Below, piece by piece: positions 50,426 through 59,635 of a stretch of 64,000 bases of DNA (position 1 is its first letter; every line of letters starts with the position of its first letter). Below the pieces are notes generated by a model, which saw only the letters and a list, made by a program, of their open reading frames with translations, had not been told where the DNA came from and ran no database searches. The DNA comes from JAFGQU01 sp964483625 (GTDB lineage: Bacteria > Omnitrophota > Gorgyraeia > Duberdicusellales > 4484-171): positions 19,043-83,042 of the forward strand of contig CAZABB010000005.1 of NCBI GenBank assembly GCA_964483625.1, in the 5' to 3' direction. The position numbers and the translations under genes are program-made.

Positions 50426-50797
50426 ATGAAAAGAATACTGATTGTTGACGATGAAGAAAAGTTTACTCAGCTGGTAAAGTTCAATCTTGAACGCGGCGGC
50501 GACTATCGGGTTTTTATCGAACATAAAGGCGCTCATGCTATCTCTACCGCAAAACAGCTTTCTCCCGACCTGATTTTCCTCGATATTATCATGCCTGACG
50601 CCAACGGGGTCGAGGTAATGCGTCACATGAAAGAAGATCCGTTTTTTGCCGGGATCCCGATCGTCTTTCTTTCGGCTTTCTCCGGTGTGCTGGAGGGAAG
50701 AGATCCGGAGTATTCGATAGGTGATATTCCCTACCTGATCAAGCCGGTTACCAAAGAGCAGCTTCTGGCCTGTCTGGATCGAGAACTTGCCCGTTAG
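50426..50797 (+). CDS. Single-domain response regulator
   Basis: A 123-residue CheY-like receiver without an output domain. It starts RILIVDDEEKFTQLVKFNLE (acidic pocket), has the phospho-acceptor Asp in LIFLDIIMPDANG and Lys in YLIKPVTKEQLL. It would be phosphorylated by the preceding kinase and act through protein contact. Confidence 0.92.
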   Translation: MKRILIVDDEEKFTQLVKFNLERGGDYRVFIEHKGAHAISTAKQLSPDLIFLDIIMPDANGVEVMRHMKEDPFFAGIPIVFLSAFSGVLEGRDPEYSIGDIPYLIKPVTKEQLLACLDRELAR

Positions 50798-50837
50798 ACT
50801 CCTTCCGATAAAATGTGTCTACGCACGGTAAGCTTTC

Positions 50838-50846
50838 TGTTATAAT
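50838..50846 (+). promoter_or_regulatory. Extended -10 promoter before the NrnA-like gene
   Basis: TGT followed by TATAAT (50841-50846), with no clear -35. The start codon is about 37 bases downstream. Confidence 0.45.
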
Positions 50847-50882
50847 ACCTTATTAATTCCGCGAAATGCCGGGGATAAGAAC

Positions 50883-51845
50883 GTGATGAATAGTAAAAAA
50901 CAGATAAACACGGCCCTGTCGGCAATTACCGCGGCCAGGACGATTGCCGTTTCCGGCCATATCAATCCCGATGGCGATTGTATCGGGTCATTACTTGCGT
51001 TGGGGCTGGGGCTGGAGAGCCTGGGAAAACAGGTGCGTTTTTTAAGCGCCGACGGGGTGCCGAGGAAATTAAGAATTCTTCCCGGCGCCCGGCGGGTGAG
51101 AAAGACCTCGTCACGCCGTTTTGATCTGGCGATATCGGTAGATTGTAACAAAAAAGAGATGCTGGGTAAACGCGTCCAGCGCGTCTTCGGCCGGGCGAAC
51201 CGGATTCTGGAGGTCGATCATCACCCCTTACGGGAAGTCTTCGGTGATATTCAGCTCATTTGTCCCCGCGCCGCAGCGGTGGGGGAAATCGTCTTCGCTA
51301 TATTATCCCGGCTGAACGTAACCGTAACGGCGGATATCGCCCGGAATATCCTTACCTCGATCATTATCGAAACCAATTCTTTCCGTCTGCCTACGGTAAC
51401 CGCCGATACCTTTTCTCTCTGCGGGCGGCTTCTTGCTACGGGCGTTGATTTCCGTAACCTTACCGAGCTCGTCTATTGGTCGAGGACGAAAGAAGAGGTG
51501 CTGCTTTCAGGTTTATGTCTTTCCCGTTGCCGGTTTTTATCGAAGGGGAAAATCGTCTGGTCGATCGTCCGGAAAGCCGATTTCAGCAGGACACGGGCGC
51601 ACGATGAAGATATTGACGCGGTCGCCAATGAGATGCTGGCGATTTCCGGGGTTGAGGTAGCGGTCCTTTTCCGCCAGAGGCGGTCTGATGTCCTGCGGGT
51701 GAGCCTGCGTTCGAAAGGAAAAGTAAACGTGGCCGGTATCGCTGAACGATACGGCGGCGGCGGTCATTTTGATTCCGCCGGATGTTTTCTAAAAAATACT
51801 CAGGGTCAGATCAGCTCTTTGTTGCGTATGGCCGAAAAAGCGTAG
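50883..51845 (+). CDS. DHH-family phosphoesterase, NrnA-like (oligoribonuclease / pAp phosphatase)
   Basis: A 320-residue DHH/DHHA1 protein. Metal-binding motifs: VSGHINPDGDCIGSLLALG, AISVDCNKKE, VDHHPLREVFGD (the DHH motif) and the DHHA1 loop GGGGHFDSAGC at the C terminus. NrnA-type enzymes degrade short RNA or convert pAp to AMP in the cytoplasm. Either ATG 50883 or 50886 could start it. This is a typical length and all key residues are present. Confidence 0.87.
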   Translation: MMNSKKQINTALSAITAARTIAVSGHINPDGDCIGSLLALGLGLESLGKQVRFLSADGVPRKLRILPGARRVRKTSSRRFDLAISVDCNKKEMLGKRVQRVFGRANRILEVDHHPLREVFGDIQLICPRAAAVGEIVFAILSRLNVTVTADIARNILTSIIIETNSFRLPTVTADTFSLCGRLLATGVDFRNLTELVYWSRTKEEVLLSGLCLSRCRFLSKGKIVWSIVRKADFSRTRAHDEDIDAVANEMLAISGVEVAVLFRQRRSDVLRVSLRSKGKVNVAGIAERYGGGGHFDSAGCFLKNTQGQISSLLRMAEKA

Positions 51846-51887
51846 CGTAAAAGATAAGAATATTTCTTATAACCAGGAGGTTGTCTC

Positions 51888-53255
51888 ATGGAGCAAAAAA
51901 AGATTTTTTTACATGAAAAAGACATACCGCGGCAATGGTACAATTTAGTTGCCGATCTAAAAACCCCGCCGCCGCCGCCTTTGGGTCCTGAGGGCAAACC
52001 GATCAGTCCCGATATGCTGACGAAAATTTTCCCCGGAAATCTCATTGAGCAGGAAGTAAGCTCCCAGCGCTGGATTGATATTCCGGAGGAAATACTGGAG
52101 ATATTGTACCGGTGGCGTCCGACCCCCCTGCGCCGGGCGGTTTACCTGGAGCAGTATTTAAAAACTCCCGCCCGGATATATTATAAAGATGAAAGTGTGA
52201 GCCCCCCGGGAAGCCATAAGCCCAATACCGCGGTCGCGCAGGCCTGGTATAACAAACAGTTCGGGATTAAGAAGCTGTCGACCGAGACCGGGGCGGGGCA
52301 GTGGGGCAGCGCTTTGGCGTTTTCCTGTAACCTGATAGGGATAGGATGTAAAGTATATATGGTTCGTATCAGTTTCGACCAGAAGCCTCTGCGCAAAATC
52401 ATGATGCGTATCTGGGGAGCCGATTGTATTCCTTCACCCAGTGATCAGACCGAATTCGGCAGAAAAGTATTGGAGAAGATGCCCGATACCCCGGGCAGTC
52501 TCGGGATCGCCATCAGTGAAGCAATCGAGGAGGCGGTAAAGGATACATCGGGACAAACCCGGTATTCGCTGGGAAGTGTGCTTAACCACGTAATGCTGCA
52601 TCAGACGATCATCGGACAGGAAGTGAAAAAGCAGCTTGAGATGATAAACGAGAAACAGCCCGATATCGTCATCGGCTGTGCCGGCGGCGGGAGTAATTTC
52701 GCCGGGTTGTCATTTCCTTTTGTGTGCGATAAGATTCACGGATCCGAGATCACCGTTATTCCTACCGAACCGACAGCCTGTCCGACCCTCACCCGCGGTC
52801 CGTTTCATTACGATTTCGGCGATGCCGCGGGGCAGACACCCCTTCTTGCGATGTATACGCTGGGCCATGAATTTGTTCCGCCGCCGATCCACGCCGGGGG
52901 ACTTCGCTATCACGGGATGGCACCGTTGGTGAGCCACGCGGTCAAGGAAGGGCTGCTTTCTCCCCGTTCCTACGACCAGATCCAGTGTTATGAGTCGGCG
53001 CTTTTGTGGGCCCGTACCGAAGGGATGATCTGCGCGCCGGAGACCAGTCATGCTATTGCCTGCGCCATTGAGGAGGCAGAAAAAGCCAGAGAAGAAGGCA
53101 GAGAGAAAGTGATTCTCCTTAATTACAGCGGCCACGGATTGATGGATCTGGCCGGGTATGAGAAGTTTCTCACCGGTAAGCTCGACGAGTATTCGTTGCC
53201 GGAAGAGGAGCTCCAGAAATCGCTGGAATCATTAAAAGGGTTACCGAACACGTAA
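51888..53255 (+). CDS. TrpB2-type tryptophan synthase beta chain homologue
   Basis: A 455-residue pyridoxal phosphate enzyme. SPPGSHKPNTAVAQAWYN holds the PLP lysine, and GCAGGGSNFAGLSFP is the phosphate-binding loop. Length, the long N-terminal region (residues 1-90, with PPPPPLGPEGKPISPDML) and the ETGAGQWGSALAFSC segment fit the TrpB2 group rather than the main TrpB1. No trpA or other trp gene is nearby. TrpB2 proteins condense indole with serine and may serve other roles. Shine-Dalgarno CAGGAGG precedes the ATG. Confidence 0.9.
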   Translation: MEQKKIFLHEKDIPRQWYNLVADLKTPPPPPLGPEGKPISPDMLTKIFPGNLIEQEVSSQRWIDIPEEILEILYRWRPTPLRRAVYLEQYLKTPARIYYKDESVSPPGSHKPNTAVAQAWYNKQFGIKKLSTETGAGQWGSALAFSCNLIGIGCKVYMVRISFDQKPLRKIMMRIWGADCIPSPSDQTEFGRKVLEKMPDTPGSLGIAISEAIEEAVKDTSGQTRYSLGSVLNHVMLHQTIIGQEVKKQLEMINEKQPDIVIGCAGGGSNFAGLSFPFVCDKIHGSEITVIPTEPTACPTLTRGPFHYDFGDAAGQTPLLAMYTLGHEFVPPPIHAGGLRYHGMAPLVSHAVKEGLLSPRSYDQIQCYESALLWARTEGMICAPETSHAIACAIEEAEKAREEGREKVILLNYSGHGLMDLAGYEKFLTGKLDEYSLPEEELQKSLESLKGLPNT

Positions 53256-53260
53256 GTTGT

Positions 53261-54544
53261 ATGAATATCCTGGTGATGACCAATACATACAAGCCGATCG
53301 TCGGCGGCCTGGAACGTTCGATTGAAACATTCACGCAGAGATATCGCGCCGCCGGGCACAGGGTACTCATTGTCGCTCCCGATTTCGAGGATGCGCAGAA
53401 AGAGCCGGGTGTTGTCCGCATCCCGGCTATCCAGAAGGTGAGGGGAACCGATTTTTCCGTGCATCTGCCGATTCCGGGGATGTTGTCTGAGACCTTGAAA
53501 AAATTCCGTCCCGATATCGTCCATTCGCATCAGCCGTTCTTGCTGGGCGAGACCGCTCTTCGGGTTGCCGCCCAGTATGATGTCCCTCTGGTATTTACGT
53601 TCCACACCTTGTACGAACGGTATACGTATTACATGCCGGGTAACCTTAAAAAAGTGCAGCGGTTCATTATCAGCCTCTCCACCGGGTATGCCAATCTCTG
53701 TGATTACGTATTTGCCCCTTCGCGCAGCGTGGCCCAGCTTCTCCGGCGGCGTAAAGTCATGGTTCCTATCGAAATCCTTCCTACCGGCATCGATACCGAT
53801 GTGTTTAGAAAAAGCGGTACTTCAGGCTGCCGGAAAAAATTCCATATCCCTGAGAAGGCTTTTGTCGTCGGGTTTGTCGGCAGGATCAATCCGGAGAAAA
53901 ATATTCACTTTTTAGTCGAAGCGGTGAAACGGTTTTTAAAATCAAACCGGCATGCCCACTTCTTTATGGTTGGCAAAGGTTCTTTAGTTAAGGAAACGAC
54001 TCAGTTCTTTAAAGCGCAGGGGTTTAAAAATCGGTTCCATTACACGGGAGTCCTTTCCGGGGACGATCTTGTGGATGCCTATCGGGCGATGGACGTGTTC
54101 GTGTTTGCTTCCAAGACCGAAACTCAAGGGATGGTATTAAACGAAGCGATGGCGACGGAAGTGCCGGTGATCGCATTAGCCGGCCCGGGAGTATCGGATA
54201 TTGTAACCGACGGGTTAAACGGCTATCTTCTTAATACCGAAGACGAGGATGATTTCGCCGGTGCGCTGAACGTCTATGCCGCATTGCCGCTGGAAGAACG
54301 ACGCATTTTCTGCCGGAATGCCCGCCATACCGCCCTGCGGTTTTCACTCAAAACTTCGGTCATAAAGGCACTTGAAATCTATGAAGAACTTATTCAGCAG
54401 AAACCGCGTGTCCTGCGCCGCCGGCCGCGTCTGCTGCGCCGGATGGCGAATAAGTTCAAGACTGAATGGCAGCTTCTGCGTAATATGACCCGGGCGATGA
54501 GCGTGGCCTTCGGGGTCAAATTGAAGCGTTCCAATTCTTCTTGA
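53261..54544 (+). CDS. GT4 glycosyltransferase (diacylglycerol glucosyltransferase-like)
   Basis: A 427-residue GT-B glycosyltransferase starting MNILVMTNTYKPIVGGLERSI. Middle motifs are DIVHSHQPFLLGETALR and VPLVFTFHTLYERYTYY. In the C-terminal half are VGFVGRINPEKNIHFLVEAV and FVFASKTETQGMVLNEAMATEVPV, with the EX7E-type motif. The TQGMVL variant and HTLYERY segment resemble 1,2-diacylglycerol 3-glucosyltransferases. The last 45 residues are very basic (RRRPRLLRRMANKFK), suitable for membrane-surface binding. The lipid acceptor is inference. Confidence 0.82.
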   Translation: MNILVMTNTYKPIVGGLERSIETFTQRYRAAGHRVLIVAPDFEDAQKEPGVVRIPAIQKVRGTDFSVHLPIPGMLSETLKKFRPDIVHSHQPFLLGETALRVAAQYDVPLVFTFHTLYERYTYYMPGNLKKVQRFIISLSTGYANLCDYVFAPSRSVAQLLRRRKVMVPIEILPTGIDTDVFRKSGTSGCRKKFHIPEKAFVVGFVGRINPEKNIHFLVEAVKRFLKSNRHAHFFMVGKGSLVKETTQFFKAQGFKNRFHYTGVLSGDDLVDAYRAMDVFVFASKTETQGMVLNEAMATEVPVIALAGPGVSDIVTDGLNGYLLNTEDEDDFAGALNVYAALPLEERRIFCRNARHTALRFSLKTSVIKALEIYEELIQQKPRVLRRRPRLLRRMANKFKTEWQLLRNMTRAMSVAFGVKLKRSNSS

Positions 54545-54583
54545 TCAGCTTTACAATTTTTCGATATTTGGTTAAATAATACT

Positions 54584-55156
54584 ATGAGCCGCCTCAATCA
54601 ACGCATAAAAGATCTGGGTGAAATCGCGATTGTCATTGATACCTGGGATGATGTATTCAGTGACTTTGATCCGCGCCCATTGAGCGAACGGACGGTATCG
54701 GGGGATTTTGTCGATGAACTTAAAAAAAGATATAGGGAGACGCGCCGCGGCGATTTTATTATTACCATCTGCGCCCCGGTCGAATTAAAGGATGAGAAAT
54801 CCGAACGGATGGTTACGCAGCGGCTGAAAAAACATTTCCTGCACCGGTGCCTCCAGAAGAAAAAAAGCATTACCCGCTTACGCCTGCGCGGGGCGGTGTT
54901 TGTTCTGGTCGGGATTGCCGCGATGACCTTTCTGACTCTGGCGACATATTATAAGTTTTTAAGTGACCTGGCAAATCAAATGGCGGCGATTGTGCTTATG
55001 CCGCTGGGGTGGTTTGGCTTCTGGGAAGGGCTTTCCAAACTGATCGATACTTCGCCGGCGGCGATCCAGGACGAGATCCTGTTCCGCAAGCTGTCGAAGG
55101 CGACCTATCGCTTTCGCTACCTGCCGGAAGAATTACCTTCCTCAGGTGCCGCCTGA
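54584..55156 (+). CDS. Membrane protein of unknown function with basic cytoplasmic domain
   Basis: A 190-residue protein: about 100 soluble residues (starting MSRLNQRIKDLGEIAIVIDTWDDVFSDFDP), a basic stretch, then two membrane helices (GAVFVLVGIAAMTFLTLATYY and MAAIVLMPLGWFGFWEGL), and a final soluble tail. I do not recognise a family. The first region, with TICAPVELKDEKSERMV, looks like an alpha/beta fold. It lies between a GT4 and CorA with gaps of about 40 and 85 bases; no link in function is evident. Confidence 0.7.
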   Translation: MSRLNQRIKDLGEIAIVIDTWDDVFSDFDPRPLSERTVSGDFVDELKKRYRETRRGDFIITICAPVELKDEKSERMVTQRLKKHFLHRCLQKKKSITRLRLRGAVFVLVGIAAMTFLTLATYYKFLSDLANQMAAIVLMPLGWFGFWEGLSKLIDTSPAAIQDEILFRKLSKATYRFRYLPEELPSSGAA

Positions 55157-55240
55157 ATCTGCTGATATCTTCCCGGGGAATTATTGATTGCAGAACGATT
55201 TTTTAAAGTTAGAATGAGAAGAAACCTAAAAGGAGGCGGT

Positions 55241-56323
55241 ATGGCTCGGTTTATGAAACGGTTGTCAAAGACCGCGGGGCTTGTTCCCGGGACGCTGGTC
55301 CATGTGGGAGAACAAAGAGCGGGAACTCCTCGTATCACGCTTATCGATTACGACACCCATACGTTTCAGGAAAAACAAATCCAGCGTCTTGAGGAATCTT
55401 TTCCTTTTAAAGAAACGCCTACGGTGAGCTGGATCAATATCGACGGTATCCACCAGGTCGATATTATTGAAAAGATCGGCAGTCATTTCAATCTGCACCC
55501 ATTGACGCTTGAGGATATCGTGAACACCTCTCAGCGTCCCAAATGTGAGGATCTGGAGGAGTATGTCTTTGTCGTATTGAAAATGTTGACGTATGATGAA
55601 AAAGAGTGTCGAGTCGTCACCGAACAGGTCAGTCTTATTCTGGGAGAACATTTTGTTATCTCGTTTCAGGAAAGAGAGGGGGATGTTTTCGAGGTCATCC
55701 GTCAACGGATCCGGAACGATAAGGGGCGTATCCGCAAAGCGGGCCCGGATTATCTGGCATATGCTCTGCTTGATGCGGTTATCGATAACTATTTTTCAAT
55801 CTTAGAAAAGATCGCCGAACGGATCGAATCGATGGAGGAAGACCTGGTGCATCATCCCACGCCCGAGACCTTGCGGGTTATCCACGGTTTAAAACAGGAA
55901 ATTATATTTTTACGCAAATCGGTATGGCCTTTGCGTGAAGTCGTCAGCCGGCTGGAACGGGGTGAGATGTCTCTGATAAAGAAATCGACCAAAGTATACC
56001 TCAGGGACCTTTACGACCATACCGTCCAGGTGATCGATACGGTCGAGACCTTTCGGGATATGGTCTCAGGCATGCTTGATATATATCTTTCCAGCGTAAG
56101 CAATAAGATGAACGAAGTGATGAAAGTACTTACGATCATCGCCACTATTTTTATTCCGATCACCTTCATTGCCGGTATTTACGGGATGAATTTCGATCCT
56201 GCCGTGTCATTCTGGAATATGCCGGAATTGAAGTGGCCGTACGGGTATATCTTTGCCCTCGGCATGATGGGGGCGGTCACTCTTGCCATGGCGGTCTATT
56301 TTAAAAAGAAAAAATGGTTCTAA
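55241..56323 (+). CDS. corA: CorA-type magnesium/cobalt transporter
   Basis: A 360-residue inner-membrane divalent-metal channel. The large cytoplasmic domain (about 1-295) contains FNLHPLTLEDIVNTSQRPK. Two C-terminal membrane helices flank the GMN signature in FIAGIYGMNFDPAVSFWNMPE. The tail FKKKKWF is typical of CorA. ATG 55241 with Shine-Dalgarno AAAAGGAGGC is preferred over the upstream in-frame codons. Length and motifs are standard. Confidence 0.95.
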   Translation: MARFMKRLSKTAGLVPGTLVHVGEQRAGTPRITLIDYDTHTFQEKQIQRLEESFPFKETPTVSWINIDGIHQVDIIEKIGSHFNLHPLTLEDIVNTSQRPKCEDLEEYVFVVLKMLTYDEKECRVVTEQVSLILGEHFVISFQEREGDVFEVIRQRIRNDKGRIRKAGPDYLAYALLDAVIDNYFSILEKIAERIESMEEDLVHHPTPETLRVIHGLKQEIIFLRKSVWPLREVVSRLERGEMSLIKKSTKVYLRDLYDHTVQVIDTVETFRDMVSGMLDIYLSSVSNKMNEVMKVLTIIATIFIPITFIAGIYGMNFDPAVSFWNMPELKWPYGYIFALGMMGAVTLAMAVYFKKKKWF

Positions 56324-56346
56324 CCTTGTTGCGCTGAGGGAATATC

Positions 56347-57621
56347 ATGGGCCGAAAAAGAATATTTTCGGGGATCGCTCTTATTGTTTTATGTGTCTTG
56401 GGGGCCGGTTATTATTTCTTTTTTACCTCCGGAGGGTCGACCGTTCTGGTGCGGGGGATTTTAAGACAGTACGCCGATACCGGAAATATCGAGGTCGTCT
56501 CCTCTCAAGGAGCGCTTGCCGAAGAGCTATCCTGGCAGGATATCGAGATCAAAGAACTTCCCTGGCTTCCTTCCGGCAGTATCATCCAGGTTAAACGCCT
56601 GGATATTTCATTCTCTTCTTTAAGTATGAACGGCGTAACCGTACGTATCCATAACGGCCGGATCATGCTTCCGGAGACCGAGACGGTGATATTTTATGGG
56701 ACATACGAGAACGACCATCTTGATTTTAACGTGTATACGAAGAAGGCGGGGTTGAGAATACTGCGTAATTTCTTCCCGCATCATCAGGAGTTGAAGAACG
56801 TGTCGGGCCGGGTGGATGATCTCGATGTGTCTGTAATCGGTTCTGTGTTTACGCCCCAGGTACGGGGAACATTTCTTATCAGAGAATTTGCCCGCAACGA
56901 ATTCACGCTTAAAAATGCTCCGGCGACATTCTGGTTTGACATGCGCAAGAAGGTATGGGATAGGGTTTTAAACGGAGAGATCTTTTTAGCCGGCGGCGAT
57001 ATTTCCGCGCGCGGCCGGCCGATTTCCCTGGCAAAGAGCCGGTTGATTTTCTCCGGTAATCCGAAAGAGCCGGCGCTGGATGTGACCGGTTCGGCTCTGG
57101 TTGAGGCGACCCGGATAGATATTCGTCTGACAGGAACGGCGGTTCAGCCCCAATTAAGACTCTCTTCCCGACCCTCTCTGCCGGAAGGGCAGTTGCTTCT
57201 GATGCTGGCCACGGGGAAGAACTGGCGTAGTGCCAAAAGAAGCCTGAATGAAAAACATATTACGCCTGATCTGGCTTTCGATTTTGTCGATTTTTTGCTT
57301 CTGGGAGGGAAGGGAAGCCTTATCGCCGAAAAATTCGGTATTCAGGATATATCGGTGACGTTGAATGGGGTTGAAAAGGAAATAAGGGTGAAAAAAAACA
57401 TAACCGATAATACGGCGGTGAGTTACGGGATTTCTCAGTCGCAGGAAGATAAGAACGCTGGGGAGGCGAAACATAAAGTCGGCGCGACGGTTGACATTAC
57501 CGATACGCTCTCGGTAGAAGGTCAGAAAGAAATACGGCCGGAAAATGGAAAAGGAACACGTCCGGAGACCAAAGGTCCGCCGGACGATAAGGTGTTATTG
57601 AAATTCAAAAAGGAATTCTAA
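56347..57621 (+). CDS. TamB-like translocation/assembly module protein (short)
   Basis: A 424-residue protein with an N-terminal membrane anchor (IFSGIALIVLCVLGAGYYFFF), then periplasmic beta-rich repeats, and a C-terminal TamB-type DUF490 end. This end includes RLTGTAVQPQLRLSSRPSLP, GQLLLMLATGK and VSYGISQSQED, and terminates VLLKFKKEF. TamB-like proteins bridge the inner and outer membranes for lipid or protein transport. At 424 residues it is much shorter than E. coli TamB (about 1,250), so it is a reduced member. No TamA/BamA-type gene is nearby. Confidence 0.75.
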   Translation: MGRKRIFSGIALIVLCVLGAGYYFFFTSGGSTVLVRGILRQYADTGNIEVVSSQGALAEELSWQDIEIKELPWLPSGSIIQVKRLDISFSSLSMNGVTVRIHNGRIMLPETETVIFYGTYENDHLDFNVYTKKAGLRILRNFFPHHQELKNVSGRVDDLDVSVIGSVFTPQVRGTFLIREFARNEFTLKNAPATFWFDMRKKVWDRVLNGEIFLAGGDISARGRPISLAKSRLIFSGNPKEPALDVTGSALVEATRIDIRLTGTAVQPQLRLSSRPSLPEGQLLLMLATGKNWRSAKRSLNEKHITPDLAFDFVDFLLLGGKGSLIAEKFGIQDISVTLNGVEKEIRVKKNITDNTAVSYGISQSQEDKNAGEAKHKVGATVDITDTLSVEGQKEIRPENGKGTRPETKGPPDDKVLLKFKKEF

Positions 57622-57626
57622 GGTAT

Positions 57627-58490
57627 ATGCAAAAGATAGAGAATTTTCGCGCCAGTCGTTTAAACGAATCGCAGACAAACATCCTGTGGACGGCGCTATG
57701 CTTTTTGACAACCTGTCTGATTGCCGTCATCGATTATCTTACCGGTAATGAACTCGGGTTATCTCTGTTTTATCTTGCCCCGGTATTAGCGGCAACCTGG
57801 TATGTTACGATCGCCGTCGGGGTCTCTCTGGCGATCTTCAGCGCGTTCTCTTGGACGTTGGCAAATTCGTTCTTAAGAGTGGCCTATTCTCACGCGTTTA
57901 TCCCTTATTGGAATGTTGGGGTAAGGAGCCTTTTTTTTATTACCGTTGTGATCCTCTTAGCCCGTCTAAAAAAAGCTCTGTTAAAAGAACGTCAATTTGC
58001 CCGCAAGGATTTTTTGACCGGCATTGCCAACTGGCAGGCGTTTACCGAGCGTGCCGCCAACGAGATGAACCGTGCCCGGCGGTACAACCGGCCGATAACG
58101 GTGGTGTATGCTGATTGTGACAACTTCAAACAGGTAAATGATTGGGGCGGGCATGGTGAAGGGAATAAGCTTTTGAAATTGATCGCCCGTACCATGAAAG
58201 AAAACATCCGCTCTTTTGATATCGTTGCCCGTCTGGGCGGAGATGAGTTCGTGCTTCTTCTACCGGAAACCGATCAGGATAACGCTCGAGTTATCGTCGA
58301 ACGTCTTAAAACATCGTTATGCGCGGTTACTCAAGGGGGAGGGTTTGCGGTGACTTTCAGCTTCGGCGTAGCGATATTCGTTACTCTGCCGCCCGGGATT
58401 GATGAGATGGTCTGCAAATCGGATGAATTGATGTATGCTTCAAAAGAAAAGGGAAAAGACGGTATAACGTACGAGGTTATCGGTGGTTAA
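57627..58490 (+). CDS. Membrane GGDEF diguanylate cyclase with Asn at a substrate-site position
   Basis: A 287-residue protein. About four membrane helices at residues 20-120 (ILWTALCFLTTCLIAVIDYL and onward) precede a GGDEF domain (about 125-285). ADCDNFKQVND and RLGGDEFVLLLP keep the metal and catalytic residues. RSFD five residues before GGDEF is an intact inhibitory I-site. The substrate-contact position that is normally Asp in GHxxGD reads Asn here (GHGEGN). Whether this alters nucleotide choice is unknown. No sensory PAS domain is seen. Confidence 0.87.
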   Translation: MQKIENFRASRLNESQTNILWTALCFLTTCLIAVIDYLTGNELGLSLFYLAPVLAATWYVTIAVGVSLAIFSAFSWTLANSFLRVAYSHAFIPYWNVGVRSLFFITVVILLARLKKALLKERQFARKDFLTGIANWQAFTERAANEMNRARRYNRPITVVYADCDNFKQVNDWGGHGEGNKLLKLIARTMKENIRSFDIVARLGGDEFVLLLPETDQDNARVIVERLKTSLCAVTQGGGFAVTFSFGVAIFVTLPPGIDEMVCKSDELMYASKEKGKDGITYEVIGG

Positions 58491-58491
58491 T

Positions 58492-58968
58492 ATGGAGAAT
58501 CAAAAAGAAATAATCCCCCGGCAGATCCGAAGACTTCTGGGAAAAGCAGATTTTATCAACGTGGCCACATGTACTCTTTCCCGGAGCCCCAGCGGCGCGT
58601 TTAAATTTATCTTAAAGATCGATGGTAACGATATATATCTTGTCGATTTCGCCCGGGCGCGTACCTGGCGGAATTTAAAGGAGAACCCGTTCGCTTCGCT
58701 CTCGTTCCTAGACGAGGAGACATTAGTCGATTATCAGCTTAATGGGCCAGTCGAGATCATCGATGGGGGGAGATCTTTCGAAACGCTGGATGATGAGCTG
58801 GATAAAAAAGAAGTGACGTTTGTGACCAAACGGGTAATCGAGAGCGTGCGTCGGCAAAAGAAATTCCCTGTCAACGAAATACCGTTGGCTAAACGAGTGG
58901 TGATTTTAAAAGTTACGGTAGAAGAAACGGTCGAGCTTGGCCCGGCGGCAGAGTTAAAGGAAAGGTAA
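58492..58968 (+). CDS. Pyridoxamine 5'-phosphate oxidase-fold (FMN-binding split barrel) protein
   Basis: A 158-residue protein with the split-barrel pattern. It begins QIRRLLGKADFINVATCTLS, then PSGAFKFILKIDGNDIYLVDFARARTWRNLKENPFASLSFLD and YQLNGPVEIIDGG. This matches PNPOx-like FMN- or F420-binding proteins, though a true PNPOx (PdxH) would be longer. ATG 58492 is preferred to GTG 58483, which would overlap the previous gene. Substrate unknown. Confidence 0.75.
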   Translation: MENQKEIIPRQIRRLLGKADFINVATCTLSRSPSGAFKFILKIDGNDIYLVDFARARTWRNLKENPFASLSFLDEETLVDYQLNGPVEIIDGGRSFETLDDELDKKEVTFVTKRVIESVRRQKKFPVNEIPLAKRVVILKVTVEETVELGPAAELKER

Positions 58969-58974
58969 TTTTGT

Positions 58975-59547
58975 ATGGATATAAGTCTTGTGGTTATTCC
59001 GATTCTGATCTTTTTAGCGAGAGTAATCGATGTCACGATGGGGACATTGCGGATTATTTTTATTTCCCGCGGTATACGGATCCTTGCGGCATGCCTGGGT
59101 TTCTTTGAAATACTGATCTGGCTTCTGGCCATCAGTCAGATCATGAAGAACCTGGATAATCCGGTCAACTATATCGCCTATGCAGCCGGTTTCGGCATGG
59201 GGAATTTCGTCGGGATATCCATCGAGCAGAAGCTTTCTTTGGGAAACCTCATGGTCCGGGTAATCGTCCGTAACAGCGCTGTGGCGCTGATGGAATATCT
59301 CCATAGGCAGGGCTATGGAGTTACCATCGTTGACGCCCAAGGCACAACCGGCCCGGTGAAGATTATTTTTACCGTCGTTCCCCGGAAATGCCTCAAAGCT
59401 GTCCTTGAGAGTATAGAAAGTTTTAACCCTCAGGCGTTTTACACCATCGAAGATATCCGCTTCGCGGTAGAGCAGGGACGGTATCCGGCCGGGCGCCGCC
59501 GGCGCCTGAGAGACCATTTGCGGGCTTTTACATTGAAGAAAAAATAG
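58975..59547 (+). CDS. DUF5698/DUF2179 (UPF0316) membrane protein
   Basis: A 190-residue protein of the UPF0316 family. Three N-terminal membrane helices carry the pattern VIPILIFLARVIDVTMGTLR then IIFISRG, and AAGFGMGNFVGISIEQKLSLG. A cytoplasmic DUF2179 domain (about 95-170) reads VTIVDAQGTTGPVKIIFTVV. DUF2179 domains bind small ligands such as nucleotides in related proteins. A tail of basic residues follows. The gene is six bases after the previous stop; no specific function is established. Confidence 0.85.
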   Translation: MDISLVVIPILIFLARVIDVTMGTLRIIFISRGIRILAACLGFFEILIWLLAISQIMKNLDNPVNYIAYAAGFGMGNFVGISIEQKLSLGNLMVRVIVRNSAVALMEYLHRQGYGVTIVDAQGTTGPVKIIFTVVPRKCLKAVLESIESFNPQAFYTIEDIRFAVEQGRYPAGRRRRLRDHLRAFTLKKK

Positions 59548-59561
59548 CGTGTAAAGGATTA

Positions 59562-59590
59562 TTGGCTATTTTGTGTTTATGCCTTATAAT
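59562..59590 (+). promoter_or_regulatory. Promoter for glycogen phosphorylase
   Basis: -35 TTGGCT (59562-59567), a 17-base spacer and a consensus -10 TATAAT (59585-59590), 45 bases before ATG 59636. Confidence 0.55.
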
Positions 59591-59635
59591 AAAAGCCTGA
59601 TGGAGAAGAAGACAGAATGGATAAGGAGATTCCCT

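Noticed and set aside
54541..54583. Leaderless promoter before the 54584 gene
   Set aside because: The AT-rich boxes (TTACAA, TAAATA) are poor matches and could occur by chance.
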